A stretch of DNA of 64,000 nt from Aquabacterium sp. (GTDB lineage Bacteria > Pseudomonadota > Gammaproteobacteria > Burkholderiales > Burkholderiaceae_C). The notes under the pieces were generated by a model that saw only the letters and a program-made list of their open reading frames with translations, did not search any database and was not told the DNA's origin. The DNA lies in NCBI RefSeq assembly GCF_016234775.1, contig NZ_JACRAH010000001.1, forward strand, positions 1 to 64,000. The letters are read 5' to 3'. This document shows positions 17,451 through 24,654 of the stretch, in pieces. A program made the translations under genes and the position numbers. Within the stretch, counting starts at the first letter, position 1; the number at the start of each line of letters is the position of its first letter.

Positions 17451-18464
17451 ATGAACACCCCAAGACGGCCGGATCTGGTTTGCCCGGCCGGCTCCCTGCG
17501 TGCATTGCAAATGGCGGTGGACGCCGGCGCCGATGCGGTCTACATGGGCCTGAAAGATGCCACCAATGCCCGCAACTTCGCGGGCTTGAACTTCGACCTG
17601 AACCAGGCCAGGCAAGGCGTGCGTTATGCCCGCGACCGAGGCCGGCAGGTGCTGATGGCGCTGAACACCTACGCGCAGGCCGACAACCCCCAAAGCTGGT
17701 TCGATGCGGTGGACATGGCTGCCGACATGGGCGTGCATGCCGTGATCCTGGCGGACCCGGCGGTGATGGCCTACAGCCAGCGGCGCCACCCCGCCTTGCG
17801 CCTGCACCTGTCCGTGCAGGCCTCGGCCACCAACTACGAAGCCATCGGCTTTTACCGCGAACGCTATGGCATCCAGAGGGCGGTGTTGCCGCGCGTGCTG
17901 ACCATGTCGCAAGTGGCCCATGTCATTCGCCACACCGATGTCGAGATCGAGGTCTTCGGCTTTGGCAGCCTGTGCGTGATGGTGGAGGGGCGTTGTGCGC
18001 TGTCGTCCTACGCCACGGGGCAGGCACCCAATACGGCCGGTGTGTGCTCGCCGCCATCGGCCGTGAGGTGGGATGCGGAAGGTGACAAGGTCAATGCCCG
18101 GCTGGGCGGCATCCTGATCGACCAGTTCGCAGCCGATGAGCCGCGTGGCTACCCCACGCTGTGCAAGGGCCGCTTTGATGTCGATGGCGATGTGGACTAC
18201 GCGCTGGAGGAGCCCACCAGCCTCAACACGCTGGCCATCCTGCCCGAGCTGGTGAAGGCGGGCGTGTCAGCCATCAAGATCGAAGGCCGCCAGCGCAGTG
18301 CGGCTTATGTCGAGCAGGTGACCCGCACCTGGCGGCAGGCCATTGACGCCTGCATGGCCCAGCCTGATCGTTTCAGCGTGCAACCCGCCTGGACCAGCGC
18401 CTTGGGGCGCCTGGCCGAAGGGCAGCAACACACCTTGGGCGCCTATTCCCGCCCCTGGCAATAA
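17451..18464 (+). CDS. ubiU: O2-independent ubiquinone hydroxylation protein UbiU (U32 family)
   Basis: 337-residue U32-family protein that with UbiV hydroxylates ubiquinone precursors without oxygen. Four cysteines, C175, C182, C199 and C238, match the [4Fe-4S] ligand pattern established for E. coli UbiU (GSLCVMVEGRC, AGVCSPP, PTLCKGR). ATG at 17451, 13 bases after dnr2. Together with the next two genes it forms the UbiUVT set needed for quinone synthesis during denitrification. Confidence 0.93.
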   Translation: MNTPRRPDLVCPAGSLRALQMAVDAGADAVYMGLKDATNARNFAGLNFDLNQARQGVRYARDRGRQVLMALNTYAQADNPQSWFDAVDMAADMGVHAVILADPAVMAYSQRRHPALRLHLSVQASATNYEAIGFYRERYGIQRAVLPRVLTMSQVAHVIRHTDVEIEVFGFGSLCVMVEGRCALSSYATGQAPNTAGVCSPPSAVRWDAEGDKVNARLGGILIDQFAADEPRGYPTLCKGRFDVDGDVDYALEEPTSLNTLAILPELVKAGVSAIKIEGRQRSAAYVEQVTRTWRQAIDACMAQPDRFSVQPAWTSALGRLAEGQQHTLGAYSRPWQ

Positions 18465-18489
18465 GGGGCTTGCCCCGATAAGGACAGCG

Positions 18490-19386
18490 ATGTTCGATTT
18501 GAGCGTGGGGCCGGTGCAGTACTACTGGCCCAGGCAGACCCTGACCGATTTCTATGCAGATGTGGCGGACTCACCCGCCCGCACGGTGTGCCTGGGTGAG
18601 GTCGTGTGCTCACGCCGACATGAACTCAAGCCCGAAGACTGGCTGGACCTGGCGCGGGATCTCAAGCAGGCCGGCAAGGAGGTCGTCATCGGCACACAAG
18701 CCTTGCTGGAAACCGAGGCCGAGTTGCGCAGCCTGCGCCGCTGGGTGGAGCAAGGCGACTTCATGCTGGAGGCCAACGATGCTGCCGCCGTGCGCATGCT
18801 GGCCGGGCACACGCCCTGGGTCATCGGGCTGCATGTGAACATCTACAGCGCGCCCGCCCTGGCCGAGTACCTGTCCCTGGGCGCAACGCGCTGGGTGCCC
18901 CCGGTGGAGCTGTCGCTGCCCGCCGTGGGCCAGGTCAACGCGGGTGGGGCCTCGGTGCAGACGGAGGTGTTTGCATTCGGGCGCATGCCGCTGGCCTTGT
19001 CGGCGCGTTGCTTCACGGCGCGGCACCACCACCTGCAAAAGGACGCCTGCGCCTTCCGTTGCCTGGAGGACCCGGATGGCCTGACGCTGCGCACCCGCGA
19101 GGGGCAGTCCTTCCTGGCGCTCAATGGCATCCAGACGCAATCGGGCTCGGTGCATTGCCTCTTGGGGCACAAGCAGGCCTTGCTGGCCGCGGGTGTCGGG
19201 CGTTTGCGCCTGTCGCCCACATCGCAGGATTTTGGCGAGGTCTTGCGGCAGTTCGATGCCGTGATGAACCACGATGCATCGGCCGACGAGGCCATTGCCA
19301 GCCTGCAAGCCTTGCGCCTGCCTGGGCCTTTGTCGAATGGTTTTGCCCAGCCTCGGCGCGCGGGCATGGATTGGGTCACCTCATGA
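18490..19386 (+). CDS. ubiV: O2-independent ubiquinone hydroxylation protein UbiV (U32 family)
   Basis: 298 residues, partner of UbiU in a heterodimer. Cysteines C40 (or C34), C174, C187 and C191 give the UbiV cluster pattern (SARCFTARHHHLQKDACAFRC is the diagnostic stretch at 171-191). The ATG at 18490 lies 25 bases after ubiU; an upstream in-frame extension overlaps ubiU and is rejected. The stop overlaps the ubiT start by four bases. Confidence 0.92.
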   Translation: MFDLSVGPVQYYWPRQTLTDFYADVADSPARTVCLGEVVCSRRHELKPEDWLDLARDLKQAGKEVVIGTQALLETEAELRSLRRWVEQGDFMLEANDAAAVRMLAGHTPWVIGLHVNIYSAPALAEYLSLGATRWVPPVELSLPAVGQVNAGGASVQTEVFAFGRMPLALSARCFTARHHHLQKDACAFRCLEDPDGLTLRTREGQSFLALNGIQTQSGSVHCLLGHKQALLAAGVGRLRLSPTSQDFGEVLRQFDAVMNHDASADEAIASLQALRLPGPLSNGFAQPRRAGMDWVTS

Positions 19387-19844
19387 AGCACACCCCTTTG
19401 CCCGTTCCCGCCTGGCTGCGCAGCATGGTGAGCCAGTTGCCCGTGTGGCCCCCGTCCATGGTGGCGGCGCAGGCCCTCAACCGCTTGTGGTGGCCCATGG
19501 TCGATGGCGAAACACGCCAGGCCTTGTCTGGCCGTGTGGTGGTTCTGCAAGTGGATGACCTGGGCTTGAGCTTTCGCCTGATTGCGCAGCCGCAGGGGCT
19601 GGCGCCCGCGCCGGGTGGCCAACCTGCGACCTTGACGTTGCGGGCGAGTGCGCCGGTCTACTGGCGTTTGCTTCAAGGGCAGGACGACCCTGACACCTTG
19701 TTCTTCGACCGGCTCATGGTCATGGAAGGGGACACCGAGTTCGGCTTGCTGCTGAAGAACACGCTGGATGCCGTGGGGCCACCCCGCTGGCCGTTCGGGC
19801 GTACCACGACGGCTCCAGCCGGGGCAGCCCATGCCCGACGCTAA
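19383..19844 (+). CDS. ubiT: SCP2-domain ubiquinone biosynthesis accessory factor UbiT
   Basis: 153 residues with a single SCP2 lipid-binding domain (about 30-140), the anaerobic counterpart of UbiJ that presents isoprenoid precursors to the Ubi enzymes. The start ATGA overlaps the ubiV stop. A longer in-frame extension upstream would lie wholly within ubiV and has no family similarity. The end overlaps nnrS by 14 bases, so the operon is tightly coupled. Confidence 0.88.
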   Translation: MKHTPLPVPAWLRSMVSQLPVWPPSMVAAQALNRLWWPMVDGETRQALSGRVVVLQVDDLGLSFRLIAQPQGLAPAPGGQPATLTLRASAPVYWRLLQGQDDPDTLFFDRLMVMEGDTEFGLLLKNTLDAVGPPRWPFGRTTTAPAGAAHARR

Positions 19845-21069
19845 GCCGGCCTGGCACTTCTCGACCTTGCTGGCGGCACCGCATCGCCTGAGCTTTTTCA
19901 CGGCGGCCTGCGTGATGGCGGCTGCGGCCTTGTGGTGGTGGGCAGAGATCATGGCCCGCGCGGGTGCATGGCCATCCCCGGCCACGGCGTTGCCCCCCAC
20001 CTTCGTGCATGCCGTGGTGATGAGCCTGGGCTTCCTGCCCTTGTTTTTCTCGGGCTTTTTGTTCACGGCTGGCCCGAAGTGGCTGCAGATGCCCGATGTG
20101 CCGGCCCGGGCCATCTTGCCTGCGGTGGCGACCACAGGTGCGGGCTGGGTGCTGGTGCTGTGTGGGTCGCATTTGCACCATCTTCTGTCGGCCTTGGGCG
20201 CCTTGCTGGCCACTTGTGGCTGGGCCATGCTGGCCGGGCGCTTCATCGGGCTGCTGCGGCGCAGCCGGGCACGTGACAAGCTGCATGCCAGCCTGATTGC
20301 CGTGGCCAATGCCTTGGGCGTGCTGGCCATGTTGTTCGCCACCGCTGGGCTTGCCTTGCGCAACTACGGGCTCATCCACCTGGCCGCGCAGTTGGGCCTG
20401 TGGCTGTTCATCGTGCCGGTGTACGTGAGCGTGGCCCACCGCATGATCCCGTTTTTCACGGCCTCGGCCTTGCCCATCCTGGATGCCTGGCGTCCCAACT
20501 GGCTGTTGTGGACCTTGTTGAGCTTCGTGGGGCTGCAAGGGCTGTGGGTGGTGACCGATGCCTTGGGTTGGCAGGGCGTGATCCTGTCGAGCTTGCGGGC
20601 CTTCAGCTCCGTGGCTGGTGGGCTGCTGGTGTTGGGCCTGGCGGTGCGCTGGGGCCTGGTGCAAAGCCTGCGCATCCGCTTGCTGGCCATGTTGCACATC
20701 GGCTTCGTCTGGCTGGGCCTGACCCTGTGCCTGGACGCGGTCGCGCAGCTCATGGGTGACGGGCTGTGGAACCTCTTGCCCCTGCACGCCTTGACCATGG
20801 GTTTTCTGGGCAGCATCTTGCTGGCCATGGCCACGCGGGTCAGTTGTGGCCACAGCGGCCGCACGCTCACGGCAGACAATCTGGCCTGGGGCCTGTTCTG
20901 GGGCTTGCAGGTGGCCGTGGTCTTGCGCCTGTCGGCCATCGTGTGGCCCGCGCAATCCGGCTGGTTGCTGCTGGGGGGCGCCACGGCCTGGCTGGCCGTG
21001 ATGGGCGGCTGGGCTTTGCGCTATGGGCGTTGGTATGGCCTGCCCAGGGTGGATGGCAGGCCAGGCTGA
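19831..21069 (+). CDS. nnrS: NnrS family protein
   Basis: 412-residue membrane protein with about twelve hydrophobic helices. NnrS signatures are present: HAVVMSLGFLPLFFSGFLFT near the N-terminus, HRMIPFFTASALP in the middle, and HALTMGFLGSILLAMATRVS with GHSGRTL near residue 340. NnrS is a haem- and copper-containing membrane protein that protects cells from NO and is a standard member of NnrR/Dnr regulons. The ATG at 19831 lies inside ubiT; the family N-terminus fits this start. Confidence 0.93.
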   Translation: MPDAKPAWHFSTLLAAPHRLSFFTAACVMAAAALWWWAEIMARAGAWPSPATALPPTFVHAVVMSLGFLPLFFSGFLFTAGPKWLQMPDVPARAILPAVATTGAGWVLVLCGSHLHHLLSALGALLATCGWAMLAGRFIGLLRRSRARDKLHASLIAVANALGVLAMLFATAGLALRNYGLIHLAAQLGLWLFIVPVYVSVAHRMIPFFTASALPILDAWRPNWLLWTLLSFVGLQGLWVVTDALGWQGVILSSLRAFSSVAGGLLVLGLAVRWGLVQSLRIRLLAMLHIGFVWLGLTLCLDAVAQLMGDGLWNLLPLHALTMGFLGSILLAMATRVSCGHSGRTLTADNLAWGLFWGLQVAVVLRLSAIVWPAQSGWLLLGGATAWLAVMGGWALRYGRWYGLPRVDGRPG

Positions 21070-21081
21070 TCCAGGTGGGAA

Positions 21082-21486
21082 TCAGTTCAGGTTGACCGCA
21101 TCGCCATCGCGGTTGAAGGGAATGAAGCTGCCCAGCTGGCCAGCCTTGATGGCTTCGACCATGCCTTGCAGATGGGGCTCGACGTCCTTGCTGCTGGGGG
21201 CCTTGGGGCCGATGCCCGCCGCGCCAGCCACAAACACGATCACCCATTGCGGGCTGAACTGGGCCGCTTCCTGAACCAGCGCGGCAAAGCTGCCGATCTC
21301 TTCAGGCGTCTTGTCGACACAGGTGGTGGGGGCCAGCTCGCCGCCGTGGCCAGCCGCAAAGGCCGCGCGTTGCTCGGGCGAGGCGTTGTCCGGCAGGGTG
21401 GCCTCGGCAAACACCAGCAGCAAGCGCTGGGCGTCGGGTTGCTGGCGGGCGGCCTGGAGCAAGTCGTCAAAGGTGGAGATCTGCAT
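21082..21486 (-). CDS. Small conserved protein of the anaerobic RNR locus
   Basis: 134 residues, acidic, soluble, no known domain that I can name with certainty. Similar proteins beside nrdDG in betaproteobacteria carry the misleading label 'ribonucleotide reductase subunit alpha'; it has no catalytic or radical-bearing residues. One Cys only (TTCVDKTPEE). The C-terminus has an LGSFIPFNRDGDAV motif. It is the last gene of the nrdD-nrdG unit (gap 30 bases) and is convergent with nnrS. Function unknown. Confidence 0.75.
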   Translation of the reverse strand: MQISTFDDLLQAARQQPDAQRLLLVFAEATLPDNASPEQRAAFAAGHGGELAPTTCVDKTPEEIGSFAALVQEAAQFSPQWVIVFVAGAAGIGPKAPSSKDVEPHLQGMVEAIKAGQLGSFIPFNRDGDAVNLN

Positions 21487-21516
21487 GGTTTGAAAGCCAG
21501 GTAAGAGGCGGCCAGT

Positions 21517-22209
21517 CTATCGAAGTTCGAGCGCCAATCCGGCGTCGCGCAGGCGTTGCATCAGCTGCGCGCTGGGTGGTGCCCATGTGGCGGTCAGATC
21601 GGCGTGCTGGGTGTGGGCGGGGCGGAATTGCTGGATCACCCAATGCTGGATGCCCAGGTGCGCGAGCGAGTCTGCCAGTGCCACGAGCTGGTCGTCACTG
21701 TGCAGATCGGGGTGGTAGGTGGTGCGGATCTCCAGGCCCAGGTTCTGGCGCTTGACGGCCTGCAGCGCCGATTGCAGGCTGCGCCACGCGGGCAGGCCGC
21801 TGCGCGGCATGTCGGTGACGGCCTCGTAGTCGGCGAAGTTGGCCTTGATGTCAAAGCCGACCCAGTCCAGCAGGGGCAGGACTTTTTCCAGCTTGTCCGG
21901 GTAGATGCCGGCCGTGTGCAGCCCGGCTTTGAAGCCCATGCTGCGCACGGTCTCGATGGCGTCCACCAGTTCGGGGTCCAGGGTGGGCTCGCCACCGCTG
22001 AACACCACCCCGTCGAGCAGGCCTTTGCGGCGAGCCAGTGTGCCCACCACGTGCTGCCAGCCCGCAGGCATGCCGCCTTCGCGGCCTTGCAGATCGACGT
22101 TGTGGCAATAGTGGCAGCGCCAGGGGCAGCCCTGCACAAACACCACGGCGGCCAGGTTGCCTGGCCAGTCCGAGGTGCTCAGGGGGGTGAAGCCACCAAC
22201 CTTCAGCAT
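21517..22209 (-). CDS. nrdG: Anaerobic ribonucleotide reductase activase NrdG (radical SAM)
   Basis: 230 residues. The radical SAM motif C28-x3-C32-x2-C35 (GCPWRCHYCHN), the SGGEPTL loop and the IEVRTT-type strand identify an activase that abstracts H from the glycine of NrdD using S-adenosylmethionine. I start it at the ATG 22209, which overlaps the stop of the small glycyl-radical ORF (ATGCTGA); the alternative TTG at 22218 lies too close to the AAGGAG. The overlap ties activase synthesis to the segment it activates. Confidence 0.93.
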   Translation of the reverse strand: MLKVGGFTPLSTSDWPGNLAAVVFVQGCPWRCHYCHNVDLQGREGGMPAGWQHVVGTLARRKGLLDGVVFSGGEPTLDPELVDAIETVRSMGFKAGLHTAGIYPDKLEKVLPLLDWVGFDIKANFADYEAVTDMPRSGLPAWRSLQSALQAVKRQNLGLEIRTTYHPDLHSDDQLVALADSLAHLGIQHWVIQQFRPAHTQHADLTATWAPPSAQLMQRLRDAGLALELR

Positions 22210-22382
22210 GGCTTGCAAGTCTCCTTGAAGTAGATCCGTTCGGCGAACTCGCCCTTCTTGCCGGTGTTGAAGGACGATACCGGGCGGTGGTAGCCCATCA
22301 CACGGGTCCAGATCTCGCAGCGTTGGCGTTCGCTGTCAGCGAGAACGGGGTGGCCGCTTTGGGGTTGGCGAATGGTCATCAT
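22203..22382 (-). CDS. Separate glycyl-radical segment of class III ribonucleotide reductase (NrdD C-terminus)
   Basis: 59 residues, too short for most gene finders' ORF lists. It contains CEIWTRVMGYHRPVSSFNTG, which corresponds to the RVxGY glycyl-radical loop at the C-terminus of NrdD proteins, then KKGEFAERIYFKETCKPC. The radical glycine is inferred as G30. It starts with ATGATG behind an AGGAG, 57 bases after the nrdD stop and in the same phase, but three TGA codons (22440-22442, 22428-22430, 22416-22418) separate the two. The main nrdD product ends before this segment, so the two polypeptides must associate to give an active enzyme. The stop overlaps the nrdG start. Confidence 0.85.
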   Translation of the reverse strand: MMTIRQPQSGHPVLADSERQRCEIWTRVMGYHRPVSSFNTGKKGEFAERIYFKETCKPC

Positions 22383-22439
22383 GGCGGTTTGCTCCTGGTC
22401 GAGTGGGGAAAGTGGTCAGTAAAGTGCTCAGTGACGTGT

Positions 22440-24482
22440 TCAGTGATGCGGGCAACAGGCATCTGCTGGCTGCGGCTCGGTGCGCTTGCGGGCGAGGGCT
22501 TCCTCGTCGCACTTGGGGCAGAACTCATGTTCGCCCGACAGGTAGCCGTGTACAGGGCAGATCGAGAACGTCGGGGTGATCGTGATGTAGGGCAGCCTGA
22601 AGCGCGTCAGGGCACGTTTGACCAGTTCCTTGCAGGCGTGAGCCGATGACACGCGCTCACCCAGGTACAGATGCAAAACAGTACCACCCGTGTACTTGGC
22701 CTGCAAGGGCTCCTGGCGCTCCAGTGCTTCAAATGGGTCGTCGCAGAAGCCCACGGGCAACTGGGACGAGTTGGTGTAATAAGGCATGTCCTTGGGGCCG
22801 GCCTGCAGGATGTCGCCAAAGCGCTTGAGGTCTTCCTTGGCGAAGCGGTAGGTGGTGCCTTCCGCCGGGGTGGCCTCCAGGTTATAGAGGTGGCCGGTCT
22901 CTTCCTGGATGTCCGTGATGCGGGCGCGGATGTGGTCCAGAAAGCGCAGGGCAAAGGCCTCACCCCAGGGTGTGGTGATGTCTTCCAGGTCACCCGTGAA
23001 GTTGCGGATCATCTCGTTGATGCCGTTCACACCCAGCGTGGAGAAGTGGTTGCGCAGGGTGCCCAGGTAGCGCTTGGTGTAGGGGAACAGACCGTTGTCC
23101 ATGTGCTGCTGGATGACCTTGCGCTTGATCTCCAGGCTGTTCTTGCCCAGCTCGATGAGCTCGTCGGTGCGGGCCAGCAAGGCGGCTTCGTCGTCCCTGT
23201 ACAGGTAGCCCAGGCGCGCGCAGTTGATGGTCACCACGCCCAGCGAGCCGGTTTGCTCGGCCGAGCCGAACAGGCCGTTGCCGCGTTTGAGCAGCTCACG
23301 CAGGTCCAGCTGCAGGCGGCAGCACATGGATCGGATCATGTTGGGCTGCAGGTCCGAGTTCAGGAAGTTCTGGAAGTAGGGCAAGCCGTACTTGGCCGTC
23401 ATCTCGAACAGGCGCTCGGTATTGGGGTGATCCCAGTCGAAGTCCTTGGTGATGTTGTAGGTGGGGATGGGGAAGGTGAAGGCGCGGCCTTTGGCGTCGC
23501 CGCGCATCATCACGTCGATGTAGGCTTGGTTGATCAGGTCCATCTCCACTTGCAGGTCACCGTAGGCGAAGGGCATTTCCTGGCCGGCGACGACGGGCAC
23601 CTGTTCTTTGAGGTCCTCAGGGCAGGTCCAGTCGAAGGTCAGGTTGGTGAAGGGCGTTTGCGTGCCCCAGCGCGAGGGCACGTTGAGGTTGTAGACCAGC
23701 TCCTGGATGCACTGGCGCACCTGCTCGTAGCTGAGGCTGTCCTTGCGCACGTAGGGCGCCAGGTAGGTGTCGAACGAGCTGAAGGCCTGGGCGCCGGCCC
23801 ATTCGTTCTGCAAGGTGCCCAGGAAGTTGACGATCTGGCCAACCGCGCTGGACAGGTGCTTGGGCGGGCCGGCTTCGACCTTGCCGGGCACCCCGTTGAG
23901 GCCCTCGTGCAGCAGGGTGCGCAACGACCAGCCGGCGCAGTAGCCCGAGAGCATGTCCAGATCGTGGATGTGGATGTCGGCCTCGCGGTGGGCATGGCCG
24001 ATCTCGGCGGGGTAGACGTGGGCCAGCCAGTAGTTGGCGATCACCTTGCCCGAGACATTGAGGATGAGGCCGCCCAGCGAATAGCCCTGGTTGGCATTGG
24101 CGTTGACGCGCCAGTCTTGCTGCGAGAGGTACTCGTTGACCGAGCGCTCGACGTCCACAGCGCAGGCCTTGTCGCGGCGCAGGGTGCTGCGTTGTTCGCG
24201 GTAGACGATGTAGGCGCGGGCGGTGTGGAAGTGGCCCGCCTCGATCAGGGTGCGTTCGACCTGGTCCTGGATCTGCTCGACGGTGGGCACGCGGCGTTGC
24301 AGGGCCTGGCGGACCATGCGGGCCAGCTCGACCGCGCGCGTGGCGTCGAATTCGCCGGTGGCCTGGCCGGCGCTTTCAATGGCGCGGGCGATCTTGTCGA
24401 GGTGGAAGCTGGCCGTGGCGCCATTGCGTTTGATCACGGCGACCGCGCAGGTCTCCGTCGAAGAGATGGGGGTGTCTGACAT
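22440..24482 (-). CDS. nrdD: Anaerobic ribonucleoside-triphosphate reductase NrdD, main catalytic polypeptide without the glycyl-radical loop
   Basis: 680 residues from the ATG at 24482, with TAGGAG upstream. An N-terminal ATP-cone (VIKRNGATASFHLDKIARAI) for allosteric control is followed by the ten-stranded barrel region (GQIVNFLGTLQNEW, TPFTNLTFDW, FPIPTYNITKDFDW). Near the end are GTVLHLYLGE and a zinc-site remnant, CPVHGYLSGEHEFCPKC. The usual C-terminal RVxGY loop is absent: the frame ends in CCPHH. That loop is found in the separate ORF downstream. It makes deoxyribonucleotides without oxygen. Confidence 0.94.
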   Translation of the reverse strand: MSDTPISSTETCAVAVIKRNGATASFHLDKIARAIESAGQATGEFDATRAVELARMVRQALQRRVPTVEQIQDQVERTLIEAGHFHTARAYIVYREQRSTLRRDKACAVDVERSVNEYLSQQDWRVNANANQGYSLGGLILNVSGKVIANYWLAHVYPAEIGHAHREADIHIHDLDMLSGYCAGWSLRTLLHEGLNGVPGKVEAGPPKHLSSAVGQIVNFLGTLQNEWAGAQAFSSFDTYLAPYVRKDSLSYEQVRQCIQELVYNLNVPSRWGTQTPFTNLTFDWTCPEDLKEQVPVVAGQEMPFAYGDLQVEMDLINQAYIDVMMRGDAKGRAFTFPIPTYNITKDFDWDHPNTERLFEMTAKYGLPYFQNFLNSDLQPNMIRSMCCRLQLDLRELLKRGNGLFGSAEQTGSLGVVTINCARLGYLYRDDEAALLARTDELIELGKNSLEIKRKVIQQHMDNGLFPYTKRYLGTLRNHFSTLGVNGINEMIRNFTGDLEDITTPWGEAFALRFLDHIRARITDIQEETGHLYNLEATPAEGTTYRFAKEDLKRFGDILQAGPKDMPYYTNSSQLPVGFCDDPFEALERQEPLQAKYTGGTVLHLYLGERVSSAHACKELVKRALTRFRLPYITITPTFSICPVHGYLSGEHEFCPKCDEEALARKRTEPQPADACCPHH

Positions 24483-24490
24483 GCGGGCTC

Positions 24491-24506
24491 CTACTAGATG
24501 TAGTGT
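24491..24506 (-). promoter_or_regulatory. NrdR-like box 1 upstream of nrdD
   Basis: Minus strand reads ACACTACATCTAGTAG, 12 of 16 positions matching the usual NrdR box (ACACWATATATWGTGT-like). Its start is 32 bp from box 2, the three-helical-turn spacing typical of NrdR box pairs. NrdR, encoded elsewhere, represses ribonucleotide reductase genes when ATP/dATP are high. Confidence 0.6.
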
Positions 24507-24522
24507 TTGATTTGTCTTCAAA

Positions 24523-24538
24523 ACGCTACGGGTAGTGT
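24523..24538 (-). promoter_or_regulatory. NrdR-like box 2 upstream of nrdD
   Basis: Minus strand reads ACACTACCCGTAGCGT; an imperfect palindrome with conserved outer ACACTA and TAG-GT parts. It overlaps the position predicted for the -10 element of nrdD if the Fnr-type box at 24562 activates in class II fashion, which would make it a repressor site. Confidence 0.55.
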
Positions 24539-24561
24539 TCCGATCTTGAATGGCCTGACGG

Positions 24562-24575
24562 TTGACCCTGGTCAA
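24562..24575. promoter_or_regulatory. Fnr-type box between nrdD and hmp
   Basis: TTGACCCTGGTCAA is a perfect palindrome with the 5-4-5 layout (TTGAC-N4-GTCAA), closest in this window to the classical Fnr consensus. Located to serve nrdD (predicted start near 24527) and possibly hmp (predicted start near 24610). Confidence 0.65.
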
Positions 24576-24602
24576 TCCGCCCGCAGGATTTCGCGCGCCT
24601 TA

Positions 24603-24625
24603 AACATTCATTTAGAATGAATGTT
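24603..24625 (+). promoter_or_regulatory. NsrR-like operator of hmp
   Basis: A 23-bp palindrome with 10-bp perfect arms, AACATTCATT and AATGAATGTT, around TAG. Length and AT-rich arm pattern match the NsrR site (AANATGYATTT-type 11-1-11); I count about 18 of 22 positions agreeing. It starts 52 bases before the hmp ATG and overlaps the likely -10/start region, as expected for an NO-relieved repressor. Confidence 0.65.
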
Positions 24626-24654
24626 ATTGAAATTGAACCACCTCAAGGATTTGC

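Noticed and set aside
22416..22442. Selenocysteine read-through of TGA joining nrdD to the radical segment
   Set aside because: Three TGA codons in a row of repeats, no conserved selenocysteine position in NrdD, and the downstream ORF has its own AGGAG and ATG.
22671..24479. 602-residue plus-strand open frame opposite nrdD
   Set aside because: Antisense to a well-conserved gene; Val/Gly/Ala/His-rich with no recognisable fold or ribosome site.
24603..24625. AT-rich 23-bp palindrome as the end of a mobile element
   Set aside because: No partner repeat or transposase nearby; length and position fit an NsrR operator better.
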